The position numbers were made by a program, and so were the translations under genes. This document shows positions 1-8,200 of a stretch of 64,000 nucleotides of DNA, one piece after another (the first letter of the stretch is position 1; every line of letters starts with the position of its first letter). Location: assembly GCF_001879205.1 (NCBI RefSeq), contig NZ_MLFK01000007.1:434001-498000 (forward strand), read 5' to 3'. Source of the stretch: Flavobacterium johnsoniae. Its GTDB lineage: Bacteria > Bacteroidota > Bacteroidia > Flavobacteriales > Flavobacteriaceae. Below the pieces are notes generated by a model. It was not told the DNA's origin, did no database searches, and saw nothing but the letters and a program-made list of their open reading frames with translations.

Positions 1-617
1 ATATTAAATTTGTGTCCTTCGCTGCTTTCAAAAATTATAGTCGACGAAATATGGAATAAAATACCAATTACGATTGCGGTTATTTCGGTATAATAATCGT
101 TTAAAATTGGCAGGTATTCTGATGCCACGGTTCCAAGAGGTGTCATGACAGCAAAAGTAAGCATAAAAGCGAAAATGGCTTTTTTGTTTAAATCGGCATT
201 GATGAAAAAAGTAGTTAAAATCACGGCAATTGGCAGATGATGAATTGCAATTCCAACGGCTAAATCATGATGATGACTTACCGGAAAACCTTCTAAAAAG
301 GCATGGATGCATAAACTGATGAAAAGCAGCCATGGAATCTGAGACATTTTTGCATGCCCGTGAACGTGTCCGTGTTCTGCTCCTTTTGAGAAAAATTCCA
401 AAACGATCTGAAATAAAATCCCCACCATTATAAACAAACCAATTTTGTGATTGTGCGTGCTGTAAACTTCCGGCAGAAGATGCATTACGGTTAATGATAA
501 CAAAAATGAACCGCTAAAAGCCAGCAGTAATTTTAAATTGGTTTTGTTTTCAGGTTTTATAAACAAAGCCACACTATATCCTAAAAGTACAGAAAATAAG
601 GGTAATAAATAGTTCAT
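1..617 (-). CDS. ZIP-family divalent metal transporter (C-terminus cut by window edge)
   Basis: Read on the minus strand from the ATG at 617; the first 205 codons are present and the gene runs off the left edge. The translation is strongly hydrophobic. It has a His-rich loop (EHGHVHGH, about residues 81-88) and the ZIP metal-site motifs HAFLEG (about 105-110) and HHLPIA (about 126-131), followed by another helix ending SSTIIFESSEGH. ZIP proteins import zinc or related divalent metals across the inner membrane. The metal cannot be told from sequence, and the last one or two helices lie outside the window. Confidence 0.85.
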   Translation of the reverse strand, partial: MNYLLPLFSVLLGYSVALFIKPENKTNLKLLLAFSGSFLLSLTVMHLLPEVYSTHNHKIGLFIMVGILFQIVLEFFSKGAEHGHVHGHAKMSQIPWLLFISLCIHAFLEGFPVSHHHDLAVGIAIHHLPIAVILTTFFINADLNKKAIFAFMLTFAVMTPLGTVASEYLPILNDYYTEITAIVIGILFHISSTIIFESSEGHKFN

Positions 618-626
618 TTGTATCTT

Positions 627-704
627 GTTTAATCGTTGATTTGTTTCATCGGTTAATTGTGTTTTATGCTCAAGCGATTAAACGGTTAAACAATTAAACG
701 ATTT
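627..704. repeat. Intergenic imperfect inverted repeat (word type GATTAAACGGTTAAAC)
   Basis: Two arms of about 33 bases (627-660 and 670-704) are imperfect reverse complements built from short words such as AATCGTT, GGTTAA and CAATTAAACG. The element fills the gap between the ZIP gene start and the end of the methyltransferase gene. It could fold into a long interrupted hairpin. It belongs with the other word-like intergenic repeats in this window, though its words differ. Confidence 0.6.
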
Positions 705-710
705 TCCAAT

Positions 711-1475
711 TTATTTAAAAATCATGATTAATCTTTCACTTTCGGTTTTATGGAATTTTTTGAGTTTGTAATCGCCAAAAATATCTAGGAGATAAATTCC
801 TGCTTCGTCCATTAAATCCTGAAAATCTTTTAATGTTAAGGCTTTTACTTTTTCGGTAAAATGATATTTTCTGCCTTGGTCTTCAAAATCAATTTCTTTT
901 AAGATATGTCCGTCTTCAACATATCTTTTAATGTGAAAATCAATTCCATCAACAGTTTTTACTTCTTCGGGAACCAAAGTTTCTATTACCTGATGTACAT
1001 TCATGAAATCTATTACAGCAAAACCATATTCAGACAGGCTGTCTTTAATTGCTTTAAGGGTTGTCAGGTTATCTTCGTCATTTTCGAAGTAACCAAAACT
1101 GGTAAAAAGATTAAAAATAGCATCGAATTTTTCTTCAAAAGGTTCACGCATATCGTGCACTTTAAAATGCAGGTGTTCGTTGCTGTTTTTGCTGGCTTCG
1201 GCAATGCTGTTTTCAGATAAATCAGCGCCTAAAACATTATAACCTAATTGGTTTAGGTAAATAGAATGGCGGCCTTTTCCGCAGGCTAAATCAAGCACTT
1301 TTGCTTTTTCAGGCAGATTTAAATAATGCGTTAAATTGTCCATGAAAATCTGAGCTTCTCTATAGTTTCTATCCTTGTAAAGAATGTGATAATACGGAGT
1401 ATCAAACCATGATGTAAACCAGTTTTCGGTATTTCTTTCCTGATTTGGTGATGATGAGTTAGGTGCGTCAGACAT
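711..1475 (-). CDS. class I SAM-dependent methyltransferase
   Basis: 254 residues. The SAM-binding motif I VLDLACGKG is at residues 60-68, with an acidic motif II (GADLSE) about 20 residues later and an FNLFTSFGYF stretch in the motif IV region. This matches small soluble Methyltransf_25/11-type enzymes. The N-terminus (about 20 residues, Ser/Asn-rich) is probably disordered. The substrate cannot be inferred. A TAnnTTTG-like box (TAAATTTG on the minus strand) lies about 30 bases upstream of the ATG. It is divergent from the RNA methyltransferase at 1610. Confidence 0.8.
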   Translation of the reverse strand: MSDAPNSSSPNQERNTENWFTSWFDTPYYHILYKDRNYREAQIFMDNLTHYLNLPEKAKVLDLACGKGRHSIYLNQLGYNVLGADLSENSIAEASKNSNEHLHFKVHDMREPFEEKFDAIFNLFTSFGYFENDEDNLTTLKAIKDSLSEYGFAVIDFMNVHQVIETLVPEEVKTVDGIDFHIKRYVEDGHILKEIDFEDQGRKYHFTEKVKALTLKDFQDLMDEAGIYLLDIFGDYKLKKFHKTESERLIMIFK

Positions 1476-1609
1476 TTATTCTATTTCAATTAATTCAAGT
1501 CCGGCAAATTTAGTGTATTTTTGCCGAAAAATAACTATTTCGCGAGGATACCTAAATAAACGTTAGCATAAATCTGCGATTGGAGTTGTTTTTTAATACA
1601 AAAATAAAG

Positions 1610-2767
1610 ATGGAAGAAAATTTTAGAATGATAGCCAAATGTTTTTTTGGCTTTGAAGAAATATTAGAAAAGGAATTGCGTACGCTTGGTGCTCAGGATG
1701 TTGAGAAGGGCGTGCGAATGGTAAGTTTTAAGGGAGACAAAGGTTTTATGTATAAAGCTAATTTATCGCTTAGAACGGCGCTTAAGGTTTTAAAACCTAT
1801 TTATTCTTTTAGAGCGAATAACGAACAGGCACTATATAAGGGTATTTCGGGCGTAAACTGGTCTAAACTGCTAAATGCCAATCAAACCTTTGTTATTGAT
1901 GCGACGGTACATTCTACCTATTTTAACCATTCTGAATTTGTTTCTCAAAAATGTAAGGATGCTATTGTTGACCAGTTTAGAGAAAGAACAGGACAACGAC
2001 CAAGTATTGACAAACAATATCCGGATTTAAGAATTAATGTTCATATCGATAAAGATCAGGTTTCGGTTGCTTTAGATACTTCCGGAAGTTCTCTTCATCA
2101 GCGTGGTTATAGAACAGCAACGAATATTGCACCTATAAACGAGGTTTTAGCGGCTGGAATTTTATTATTGTCGGGCTGGGAAGGGCAGAGCCATTTTCTG
2201 GACCCAATGTGCGGTTCCGGAACTTTTTTGGCAGAAGCAGCAATGATTGCCTGCAATATTCCGGCAAACATTAACCGTAAAGAATTTGCTTTCGAAAAAT
2301 GGAAAGATTGGGACAATGATTTATTTGATCAGATTGTAAACAGTTTGATGAAGAAAACAAAAGAGTTTCATTATACTATAAAAGGTTTTGATAAGGCGCC
2401 AAGTGCGGTAAGCAAAGCAAAAGACAATATTAGAAATGCCAATCTTGAAGATTACGTTACTGTAGAAGACAATAACTTTTTTGATACTGAAAAAGAGGTA
2501 GAAGGAAAGCTTCATGTTGTTTTTAATCCGCCTTATGATGAGCGTTTGGATATTCACATGGAAGAATTCTACAAAAATATAGGCGATACTTTAAAGAAAA
2601 ATTATCCGGGAACAAACGCCTGGTTTATTACAGCAAACCTTGAGGCTTTAAAGTTTGTCGGTCTAAAACCTTCCAGAAAAATTAAACTTTTCAACGGAAG
2701 CCTTGAAGCACGTTTAGTAAAATACGAAATGTACGAAGGAAGTAAGAGAACGAAATTTCAAATATAA
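1610..2767 (+). CDS. THUMP-domain class I SAM-dependent RNA methyltransferase
   Basis: 385 residues from the ATG at 1610; an in-frame TTG at 1580 gives a longer but less likely product. The N-terminal part (about residues 5-150) is a THUMP-type RNA-binding region. The C-terminal Rossmann domain has DPMCGSGTFLAEAA as SAM motif and FNPPYDERL as the N-methyltransferase motif IV (NPPY). This architecture is that of the RlmL/Trm14-like N2-guanine methyltransferases, so 23S rRNA is the likely substrate. Whether it matches the E. coli RlmL position is an inference. Followed by an intergenic repeat. Confidence 0.85.
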   Translation: MEENFRMIAKCFFGFEEILEKELRTLGAQDVEKGVRMVSFKGDKGFMYKANLSLRTALKVLKPIYSFRANNEQALYKGISGVNWSKLLNANQTFVIDATVHSTYFNHSEFVSQKCKDAIVDQFRERTGQRPSIDKQYPDLRINVHIDKDQVSVALDTSGSSLHQRGYRTATNIAPINEVLAAGILLLSGWEGQSHFLDPMCGSGTFLAEAAMIACNIPANINRKEFAFEKWKDWDNDLFDQIVNSLMKKTKEFHYTIKGFDKAPSAVSKAKDNIRNANLEDYVTVEDNNFFDTEKEVEGKLHVVFNPPYDERLDIHMEEFYKNIGDTLKKNYPGTNAWFITANLEALKFVGLKPSRKIKLFNGSLEARLVKYEMYEGSKRTKFQI

Positions 2768-2880
2768 GGCTCTGAGATGCTAAGTTTCTAAGATACTAAG
2801 ATCGTAATAATATAATTTTAAGGTTCAGAAATATAAGTTCTAAGAAAAAAGCTCAGCATCTTAGAATCTCAGAACCTTAG
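2766..2880. repeat. Intergenic inverted repeat (word type CTAAGATNCTAAG)
   Basis: Left arm 2766-2800 and right arm 2849-2880 are imperfect reverse complements made of words like AAGGNTCTGAGAT, TTCTAAGAT and CTAAG. The same words recur at 8111-8192 and 60518-60684, so this is a dispersed family. It starts at the stop codon of the THUMP methyltransferase and ends just before the next gene, and the RNA could form an extended hairpin. Confidence 0.8.
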
Positions 2881-2895
2881 CAATTTTAAAAGAAA

Positions 2896-3132
2896 ATGAC
2901 AAAACTACAAGTAAGAGCGTTTCTATACCAATTAGGGTGTTTCGCAATTTTATTTATTTTAGGGAGATTTTTGGTGGCTACGTATACGGGGCTGACCGGA
3001 CTTTGGATTCCTATGACTGCCTTTATCGCTGCTACTTTGATTTCGCCAAAATTTCAGGCAGTGAAAACAAAAGACGGCGAAAAACTTTTTATGAAATGGA
3101 TTTTCATAAAAGGAATTAGAGAAATTGGATAA
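2896..3132 (+). CDS. small hypothetical membrane protein
   Basis: 78 residues from an ATG. Two hydrophobic segments (about residues 9-27 and 31-48) are followed by a basic, soluble tail (KTKDGEKLFMKWIFIKGIREIG), which suggests a two-helix inner-membrane protein. I do not recognise a named family. It is 18 bases upstream of the racemase gene on the same strand, so the two may be co-transcribed. A 60-residue reading frame overlapping it was judged a shadow because this one has the cleaner start and membrane topology. Confidence 0.6.
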   Translation: MTKLQVRAFLYQLGCFAILFILGRFLVATYTGLTGLWIPMTAFIAATLISPKFQAVKTKDGEKLFMKWIFIKGIREIG

Positions 3133-3150
3133 ATTTTTAATAGCAGTATT

Positions 3151-3843
3151 ATGAAAAAAATTGGACTTATTGGCGGAATAAGCTGGGTTTCGACTACAGA
3201 TTATTATAAACTTATAAATCTTGGAATAAATGAAAAACTTGGAGGTTTAAACTTCTCTGAATGTTTGGTTTATTCTTTCAATTATGCTGATATTAAGAAG
3301 AATAATGATAATAACGATTGGGAATCGACCTTTAATATGCTTTTTAAAGGATGTGAATTTTTAAAATCGGGCGGGGCAGAAGCGATTATTTTGTGCGCTA
3401 ATACAATGCACCTAATTGCTGACAGACTTGAAAAAGCAATCGGCCTTCCCATTATTCATATTGCAAGTGAAACAGCAGTTGAAATCCAGAAAAAAGAAAT
3501 TAAAAAAGTTGGATTGCTGGGAACTAAGTTTACAATGGAGCTTGATTTTTTTAAAGATAAATTGACTGATAAAGGAATAGAAACTATTATTCCTGCCAGT
3601 CAGGAGGATAGGGATTTTATACACTATACCGTTTTTGAAGAATTAGGAAGAGGAATTGTAACCGATGAAACTAAAAAACGTTATCTGGAAATTTCCAATG
3701 AATTAATTAAAAATGGTGCAAAAGGTATTGTTTTGGGATGTACTGAAATACCAATGGTTATAAAACCGGAAGATTTATCAGTTCCTGTTTTTGATACAAC
3801 ATCAATACACGCAAACGCAGCTGTCGAATTTCAGCTGTCCTGA
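3151..3843 (+). CDS. aspartate/glutamate racemase family protein
   Basis: 230 residues, the usual length. The N-terminal KIGLIGGISW motif and the two catalytic cysteine contexts LCANTMH (Cys82) and VLGCTEIP (Cys197) are those of the cofactor-independent Asp/Glu/hydantoin racemase superfamily, YgeA/RacX branch. Such enzymes interconvert L- and D-amino acids, often for peptidoglycan or D-amino-acid turnover. The exact amino acid is not predictable. A strong hairpin directly after the stop ends the transcript. Confidence 0.85.
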   Translation: MKKIGLIGGISWVSTTDYYKLINLGINEKLGGLNFSECLVYSFNYADIKKNNDNNDWESTFNMLFKGCEFLKSGGAEAIILCANTMHLIADRLEKAIGLPIIHIASETAVEIQKKEIKKVGLLGTKFTMELDFFKDKLTDKGIETIIPASQEDRDFIHYTVFEELGRGIVTDETKKRYLEISNELIKNGAKGIVLGCTEIPMVIKPEDLSVPVFDTTSIHANAAVEFQLS

Positions 3844-3860
3844 TTATTAGAAGAAAACAA

Positions 3861-3893
3861 AAAGCCCCGAATTCATCAATTCGGGGCTTTTTT
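3861..3893. terminator. bidirectional intrinsic terminator
   Basis: A perfect 13-base stem, AAAGCCCCGAATT (3861-3873) paired with 3878-3890, has a CATC loop and T runs on both strands. It lies between the racemase gene (ending 3843) and the convergent DUF6048 gene (ending 3910), so it can serve both. Confidence 0.9.
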
Positions 3894-3909
3894 GTTTTAA
3901 ATAAAAAAC

Positions 3910-4740
3910 TTATTTCTTTTTTGGAGCTTCTTTTATAATTTCAGGTGCAATTACTTTTTTCTTGTAAATTGGTATGAAATAAGAAACGGTATAGTTAAAA
4001 CCAACTCCAAAATTTCCGTCATACGTTCTATTGAAACCCGGAATATACAGATTGTCAAAACCGGAAGGTTTGTTGTTCATTACTAAAAGCTTCAACTGCA
4101 CACCAAATCCAACAAATATATTATTGAATACTTTGGCTTTTACTCCCATGGCTACTTCAAGCCATGCTGCTGATAAACCGCTGTATTTTTGATTGGCTGT
4201 AATGGATGGCTGTTCTCCCCAATATGGATTTGGATTGTAAATTTTATAACTGTTTAAATCCTGACTGAAAGAGCTGAAACCACCTCTTAAACCAATAGTT
4301 ATAAGGTTTTCCATATCGAGCCAGTTGTCGTATAAATTATAATCAAAACCTCCTTTGATGTATGTTCCGGCTGCTGTCGAATTTAATCGGTCATCGTCTG
4401 TGGTTTTATCTTCATAACCTAATTCAGCGGCTAAATAGTATTTTTTTGTCAAACGCCAGTCAGCTGTAAATTCGATTCCTTTATAATCTTTGTCATAAAA
4501 TCCTCTTGTCAATTTATACAAATCGACACCCACTCTTAAACCGTACCGATCTGTTTTTACAGGAAGGAGGATACTGTCTTTTTTAATTTCTTTAACTGCA
4601 GGTTTTACAGTTTCGATTTTTGGTTTTTGATCATCGAGGTCTCTTACTGTTACGGTATCTTTTATTACCACCTGAGAATATCCCAAAAACATTGATAAAA
4701 GAAAACAAAGACTAAAAGTATACTTTAACGTGTGTTTCAT
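3910..4740 (-). CDS. DUF6048-type outer-membrane beta-barrel protein
   Basis: 276 residues with a signal peptide (KHTLKYTFSLCFLLSMFLGYS, cleavage near residue 22). A short Lys/Pro/Thr-rich linker follows, then alternating amphipathic strands rich in Gly and aromatics (for example TADWRLTKKYYLAAELGYED, GFNYTVSYFIPIYKKK), as expected for an outer-membrane barrel. From memory of flavobacterial genomes this is the DUF6048 family. It overlaps the preceding lipoprotein gene by 29 bases, so the two are translated from one mRNA behind rlmD. Function unknown. Confidence 0.7.
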   Translation of the reverse strand: MKHTLKYTFSLCFLLSMFLGYSQVVIKDTVTVRDLDDQKPKIETVKPAVKEIKKDSILLPVKTDRYGLRVGVDLYKLTRGFYDKDYKGIEFTADWRLTKKYYLAAELGYEDKTTDDDRLNSTAAGTYIKGGFDYNLYDNWLDMENLITIGLRGGFSSFSQDLNSYKIYNPNPYWGEQPSITANQKYSGLSAAWLEVAMGVKAKVFNNIFVGFGVQLKLLVMNNKPSGFDNLYIPGFNRTYDGNFGVGFNYTVSYFIPIYKKKVIAPEIIKEAPKKK

Positions 4741-5260
4741 TTTCTAGTTCGATATTAGATTTTACGACATTAATATTCAGCATCCAAAAATCGTCGCCAG
4801 CCGGATCTGTTTTAATTAATCCTGAATTAGCTGAAGTGTCACGAGGATTTAAGGTAAAGGTAGTTTTATAACCGCATGCTCTGGAAACATATACACTTTG
4901 AGTTTTGTAATTGAATGTCAAAACGTCTGTGTTTGGGGTTGTGCTTGTAGCATTAAATATAAACTTATATGAAGTGGTTTCGGCATCTGTTTTTAACGGA
5001 ATAGAAACAGTGCTTCCAGTCGCTAAATATTTCGTTACCGAAGTTCCGTTTTCGTTAAAAATAATCGCGTCAGTATCTTCTTTACCTACACCAACCACTT
5101 TTAGGTTAGTAACATTTTTAAGTGTTGTTGGAGCTGCGTTATCATAAAATGTAATTACAAGTCTTGGAGTTGTGGGTGTATTTGCATCACAAATATCATC
5201 TTTCTCACAACTGGACAGGCCAAAAGTAAAAAGCAATAAAAGAGAGATTATTTTTTTCAT
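4712..5260 (-). CDS. DUF6452-type lipoprotein, probably surface-exposed
   Basis: 182 residues. A lipoprotein signal peptide ends in LSSC, and the residues after the lipidated cysteine are EKDD. That fits the K-(D/E)2 surface lipoprotein export signal described in Bacteroidota such as Capnocytophaga, so display on the outer face of the outer membrane is inferred. The rest looks like a beta-rich domain with two further cysteines. I assign DUF6452 from family knowledge. It lies 14 bases downstream of rlmD and overlaps DUF6048, giving a three-gene unit. Confidence 0.7.
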   Translation of the reverse strand: MKKIISLLLLFTFGLSSCEKDDICDANTPTTPRLVITFYDNAAPTTLKNVTNLKVVGVGKEDTDAIIFNENGTSVTKYLATGSTVSIPLKTDAETTSYKFIFNATSTTPNTDVLTFNYKTQSVYVSRACGYKTTFTLNPRDTSANSGLIKTDPAGDDFWMLNINVVKSNIELENETHVKVYF

Positions 5261-5274
5261 TTACAGTTTTATAA

Positions 5275-6687
5275 TTATCGAAGTTCTAAAAGTACAACAT
5301 TTTCAACATGATGTGTCTGCGGAAACATATCAACCGGACGAACACGCGTAACCTTGTATTTCTCGTCCATTAAGGCCAAATCACGTGCCTGAGTTGCTGA
5401 GTTACAACTTACATAAACTACTTTTTTAGGAGCAATTTTTAAAATCTGGTCAATTACAGCGGCATGCATTCCGTCTCGTGGAGGATCTGTAATAATAACA
5501 TCAGGTTTTCCGTGCTGTGCTATAAAAGCCTCATTAAATACCACTTTCATGTCTCCAACAAAAAACTCACAATTCGTAATATTATTGCGTTCAGCATTGG
5601 CTTTAGCGTCTAAAATTGCTTCAGGAACACTTTCTACACCAATTACTTTTTTTGCTTTTTTAGAAACGAATTGGGCAATAGTTCCTGTTCCTGTATACAA
5701 ATCGTAAACAGTTTCTTCTCCCGTTAACCCGGCATAATCACGAGTTATTTTGTATAATTCGTATGCCTGATCAGAGTTGGTTTGGTAGAAAGATTTAGCA
5801 TTAATGCTGAATTTTAAACCTTCCATTTCTTCTAAGATATAATCTCTTCCTTTATAAAGTTTTATATCCTGATCGTAAATAGTATCGTTTTGCTTTGCAT
5901 TTACCACATATTGTAATGAGGTAATCTGCGGAAATTTCTCGTATATATGATCTAAAACTAATTCGCGGTTTGCTTTATCATCTTCAAAAAACTGAATCAA
6001 AACCATAATCTCGCCAGTAGAGGCTGTACGGATCATTAATGTTCTCAAAAGACCAGAATGCTCTCTCGGATTAAAAAAAGCTAAATTATGCTCATTGGCA
6101 AAAGCTCTGATTTCATTTCTAATCGCATTTGAAGGATCTTCCTGCAAATGACATTTTTCGATGTCCAGGATTTTATCCCACATTTTTGGAATATGAAATC
6201 CTAATGCATTTCTGTTTCCTAAATCTTCTGTGCTTCCAATTTCTTTTTCGGTTAACCAACGGCTGTTAGAAAACGAAAATTCCATTTTGTTTCTGTAGAA
6301 AAATTGTTTTTCTGAACCCAAAATTGTTTCGAATTCAGGAAGTTCAACTTTTCCTATACGCTGTAAATGATTTTTTACTTCGTTTTGTTTGTAATACAAC
6401 TGCTGGCTGTATTTCATATTTTGCCATTTACATCCGCCGCAAACACCAAAATGCTCGCAGATAGGTTCAATGCGGTGTTCTGATAATTCATGAAATTTTA
6501 CGGCTTTCCCTTCGTAATATGCTTTTCTTTTTTTGAACGTTTGTACGTCAACTACATCACCAGGAACGACATTCGGAATAAAGATCACTTTTCCGTCAGG
6601 AGCTTTTGCAACTGACACTCCCTTTGCTCCGGCATCAAGAACCTGAATTTGATGAAAGACAACTTTGTCTGTATTTTTTCTTCCCAT
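5275..6687 (-). CDS. rlmD: 23S rRNA (uracil-1939-C5)-methyltransferase
   Basis: 470 residues. An N-terminal TRAM domain (about residues 10-65) is followed by the iron-sulfur cysteines CEHFGVCGGC (about 77-86) with a later cysteine in EKCHLQ. The SAM domain has VYDLYTGTGTIAQF, the ITDPPRDGM motif and the catalytic cysteine in VYVSCNSATQARDL. This set is diagnostic of the RumA/RlmD m5U family; whether this copy modifies U1939 or also U747 is inferred. A promoter box lies only four bases from the start codon, suggesting a leaderless or nearly leaderless mRNA. Confidence 0.9.
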   Translation of the reverse strand: MGRKNTDKVVFHQIQVLDAGAKGVSVAKAPDGKVIFIPNVVPGDVVDVQTFKKRKAYYEGKAVKFHELSEHRIEPICEHFGVCGGCKWQNMKYSQQLYYKQNEVKNHLQRIGKVELPEFETILGSEKQFFYRNKMEFSFSNSRWLTEKEIGSTEDLGNRNALGFHIPKMWDKILDIEKCHLQEDPSNAIRNEIRAFANEHNLAFFNPREHSGLLRTLMIRTASTGEIMVLIQFFEDDKANRELVLDHIYEKFPQITSLQYVVNAKQNDTIYDQDIKLYKGRDYILEEMEGLKFSINAKSFYQTNSDQAYELYKITRDYAGLTGEETVYDLYTGTGTIAQFVSKKAKKVIGVESVPEAILDAKANAERNNITNCEFFVGDMKVVFNEAFIAQHGKPDVIITDPPRDGMHAAVIDQILKIAPKKVVYVSCNSATQARDLALMDEKYKVTRVRPVDMFPQTHHVENVVLLELR

Positions 6688-6691
6688 AGCG

Positions 6692-6721
6692 CAAAAATAA
6701 GGGTTTGTAAACTTTTACAAA
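6692..6721 (-). promoter_or_regulatory. rlmD promoter (TTTG / TATTTTTG)
   Basis: On the minus strand TATTTTTG (6699-6692) matches the Bacteroidota -7 consensus TAnnTTTG, and TTTG (6721-6718) sits 18 bases upstream as a -33 element. The -7 box ends four bases before the ATG at 6687, so transcription would start at about the start codon. Confidence 0.6.
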
Positions 6722-6847
6722 TTTTATTTTCATAATATTTTATCAAATTGTGTAATTTACTAGTTTAATTAACTTTAAAAGTTAACTTTGTTTCTAGTAT
6801 TAAGCCCCCAATGCTGCAGTTGTAACCTATAGTTTTGTTATGTTTTT

Positions 6848-7897
6848 ATGAAATTATATCATAGCCTTTCGCAAATTAGCTTTTTGAAAAAAAGTTATGC
6901 GCTTAAATTTTTATTCGTTGCTTTTATAGGGATTCACATTCCGTTAATTGGGATTCTTTTTTTTGTTCTTTTTTTCGAGCATACTGTTTCTCCTGCATCT
7001 ATTTTGGTTTTTTCATTAATAATGACATTGTTGGCCACTGCTGTAACACTTTTGGTTTTAAAACAGCTGATAAAACCCATTTCAATCGCTTCAAAATCCT
7101 TAGACGATTATAGAAATAACAGAAAATTATCTGTTCTTCCAACTGATTATACTGATGAAGCAGGTTTGCTGATGTGTAATATTCAGGAATCCATTTATGA
7201 GTCTGAAAGTTTTATAAACGAAAAGCAAGATTTGATTTATATGCTTTCGCATGATTTGAAAAACTTTGCCGGAAACCCGCAGGGGCTTGCGAAATTAATT
7301 TTAAGCGAAAATCCATCTGACTCGGTAAAACATCTGGCCGATTTAATTTGTGAATCGACTAATTTACAATTCCGATACATCGAAAATTTTATAAAACTGT
7401 TAAAAGAACAGGATCAGGTATCCAAAGTAATTCCTGAGGCTAGAATTATTTTATTTGCTAATATTCTTCCTTTTATAAATGAACAGGTCGAGCAGCGTTT
7501 AATAGACAAAAATATAACGCTTAATTTGAGTGTGGAAACAGACGAAGCTAAACTAAAAATAGATGAAGGGCTGCTGGTTCAGGTTTTGGTTAATTTGATC
7601 AGTAATGCTATTAAATTCTCTTATTTTGACAGCGAAATTAAGACCAGGATTTATAAAGAAAATTCGAATTTAGTTATAACAGTTGCAGATAAAGGAATTG
7701 GTTTTGATAAACATCAGATTGAAGAATTATTTAAGAAGTTTACCAAAATGAGCCGATTAGGTACTGCAAATGAATCTTCAACCGGAATTGGACTTTATTT
7801 ATGCAAAAAAATCATCGAAAAAAATAAAGGCCGATTAAGTGCTAAAAGTGAAGGGAAAAATAAAGGAGCTGAGTTTAAAATTGAATTCGAGATTTAA
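6848..7897 (+). CDS. membrane sensor histidine kinase (orphan)
   Basis: 349 residues. Two N-terminal transmembrane helices (about 20-43 and 50-71) enclose almost no periplasmic domain, so sensing is probably membrane-linked. The dimerisation/phosphoacceptor helix contains SHDLKN (His135). The ATPase domain shows N box NLISNAIKFSY, G1 VADKGIGFD and G2 TGIGLYLCKKIIEKNKGRL. No response-regulator gene is adjacent, so its partner is unknown. It stands alone between rlmD (divergent) and a non-coding stretch. Confidence 0.85.
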   Translation: MKLYHSLSQISFLKKSYALKFLFVAFIGIHIPLIGILFFVLFFEHTVSPASILVFSLIMTLLATAVTLLVLKQLIKPISIASKSLDDYRNNRKLSVLPTDYTDEAGLLMCNIQESIYESESFINEKQDLIYMLSHDLKNFAGNPQGLAKLILSENPSDSVKHLADLICESTNLQFRYIENFIKLLKEQDQVSKVIPEARIILFANILPFINEQVEQRLIDKNITLNLSVETDEAKLKIDEGLLVQVLVNLISNAIKFSYFDSEIKTRIYKENSNLVITVADKGIGFDKHQIEELFKKFTKMSRLGTANESSTGIGLYLCKKIIEKNKGRLSAKSEGKNKGAEFKIEFEI

Positions 7898-7951
7898 TTT
7901 TTTTAAGCTTATAAATTGCTTGTATTCAAGGGTTTGTTTTTAGTTCTGAAT

Positions 7952-8050
7952 TCAGTTTTTAGTATAATTTTCCATTGGTTCTTCATCGTCACTTTCGCGG
8001 GAAAGAATTAGTAAACAGATAATTTTTAGGTAAAAAATTAAACTTTTCAT
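7952..8050 (-). CDS. possible 32-residue membrane peptide
   Basis: A short minus-strand frame opens with ATG at 8050 and stops at 7952. It encodes a hydrophobic stretch (LIFYLKIICLLILS) followed by an acidic tail (ESDDEEPMEN). The single-pass-plus-charged-tail layout is protein-like, but there is no clear promoter and no recognised family. It is the only coding signal I see in the 303-base gap 7898-8200, whose right end is a repeat. Confidence 0.25.
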   Translation of the reverse strand: MKSLIFYLKIICLLILSRESDDEEPMENYTKN

Positions 8051-8110
8051 GGCGGATAGACTGGATTTACTTTATGTAGATGTGTATTTAATAAAATGGT
8101 TGCGTGTAAA

Positions 8111-8192
8111 GAGATATTAAGCTGCTAAGATACTAAGGTTCTAAGTTTAAAAAAAATCTCAGCACCTTAGTATCTTAGAATCTCAGCTCTCT
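8111..8192. repeat. Intergenic inverted repeat (word type CTAAGATACTAAGGT)
   Basis: Left arm 8111-8147 and right arm 8157-8192 are near-perfect reverse complements containing an exact CTAAGATACTAAGGT match, with an A-rich loop. It ends just after the aldo/keto reductase stop codon and may act as its terminator-like hairpin. Same family as 2766-2880 and 60518-60684. Confidence 0.85.
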
Positions 8193-8200
8193 AAAAGAAG

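Noticed and set aside
906..1220. 104-residue plus-strand frame inside the methyltransferase gene
   Set aside because: Phe/Ile/Asn-biased shadow of a well-supported minus-strand gene with clear SAM motif.
2107..2557. Minus-strand frames inside the THUMP methyltransferase
   Set aside because: Antisense shadows with no start signal or family resemblance.
2766..2880. CRISPR array in the word-like repeats
   Set aside because: Repeats are inverted, imperfect and without regular spacers; no cas genes present.
2937..3119. 60-residue frame overlapping the small membrane protein
   Set aside because: Charged and aromatic nonsense-like composition; the other frame has membrane helices and a better start.
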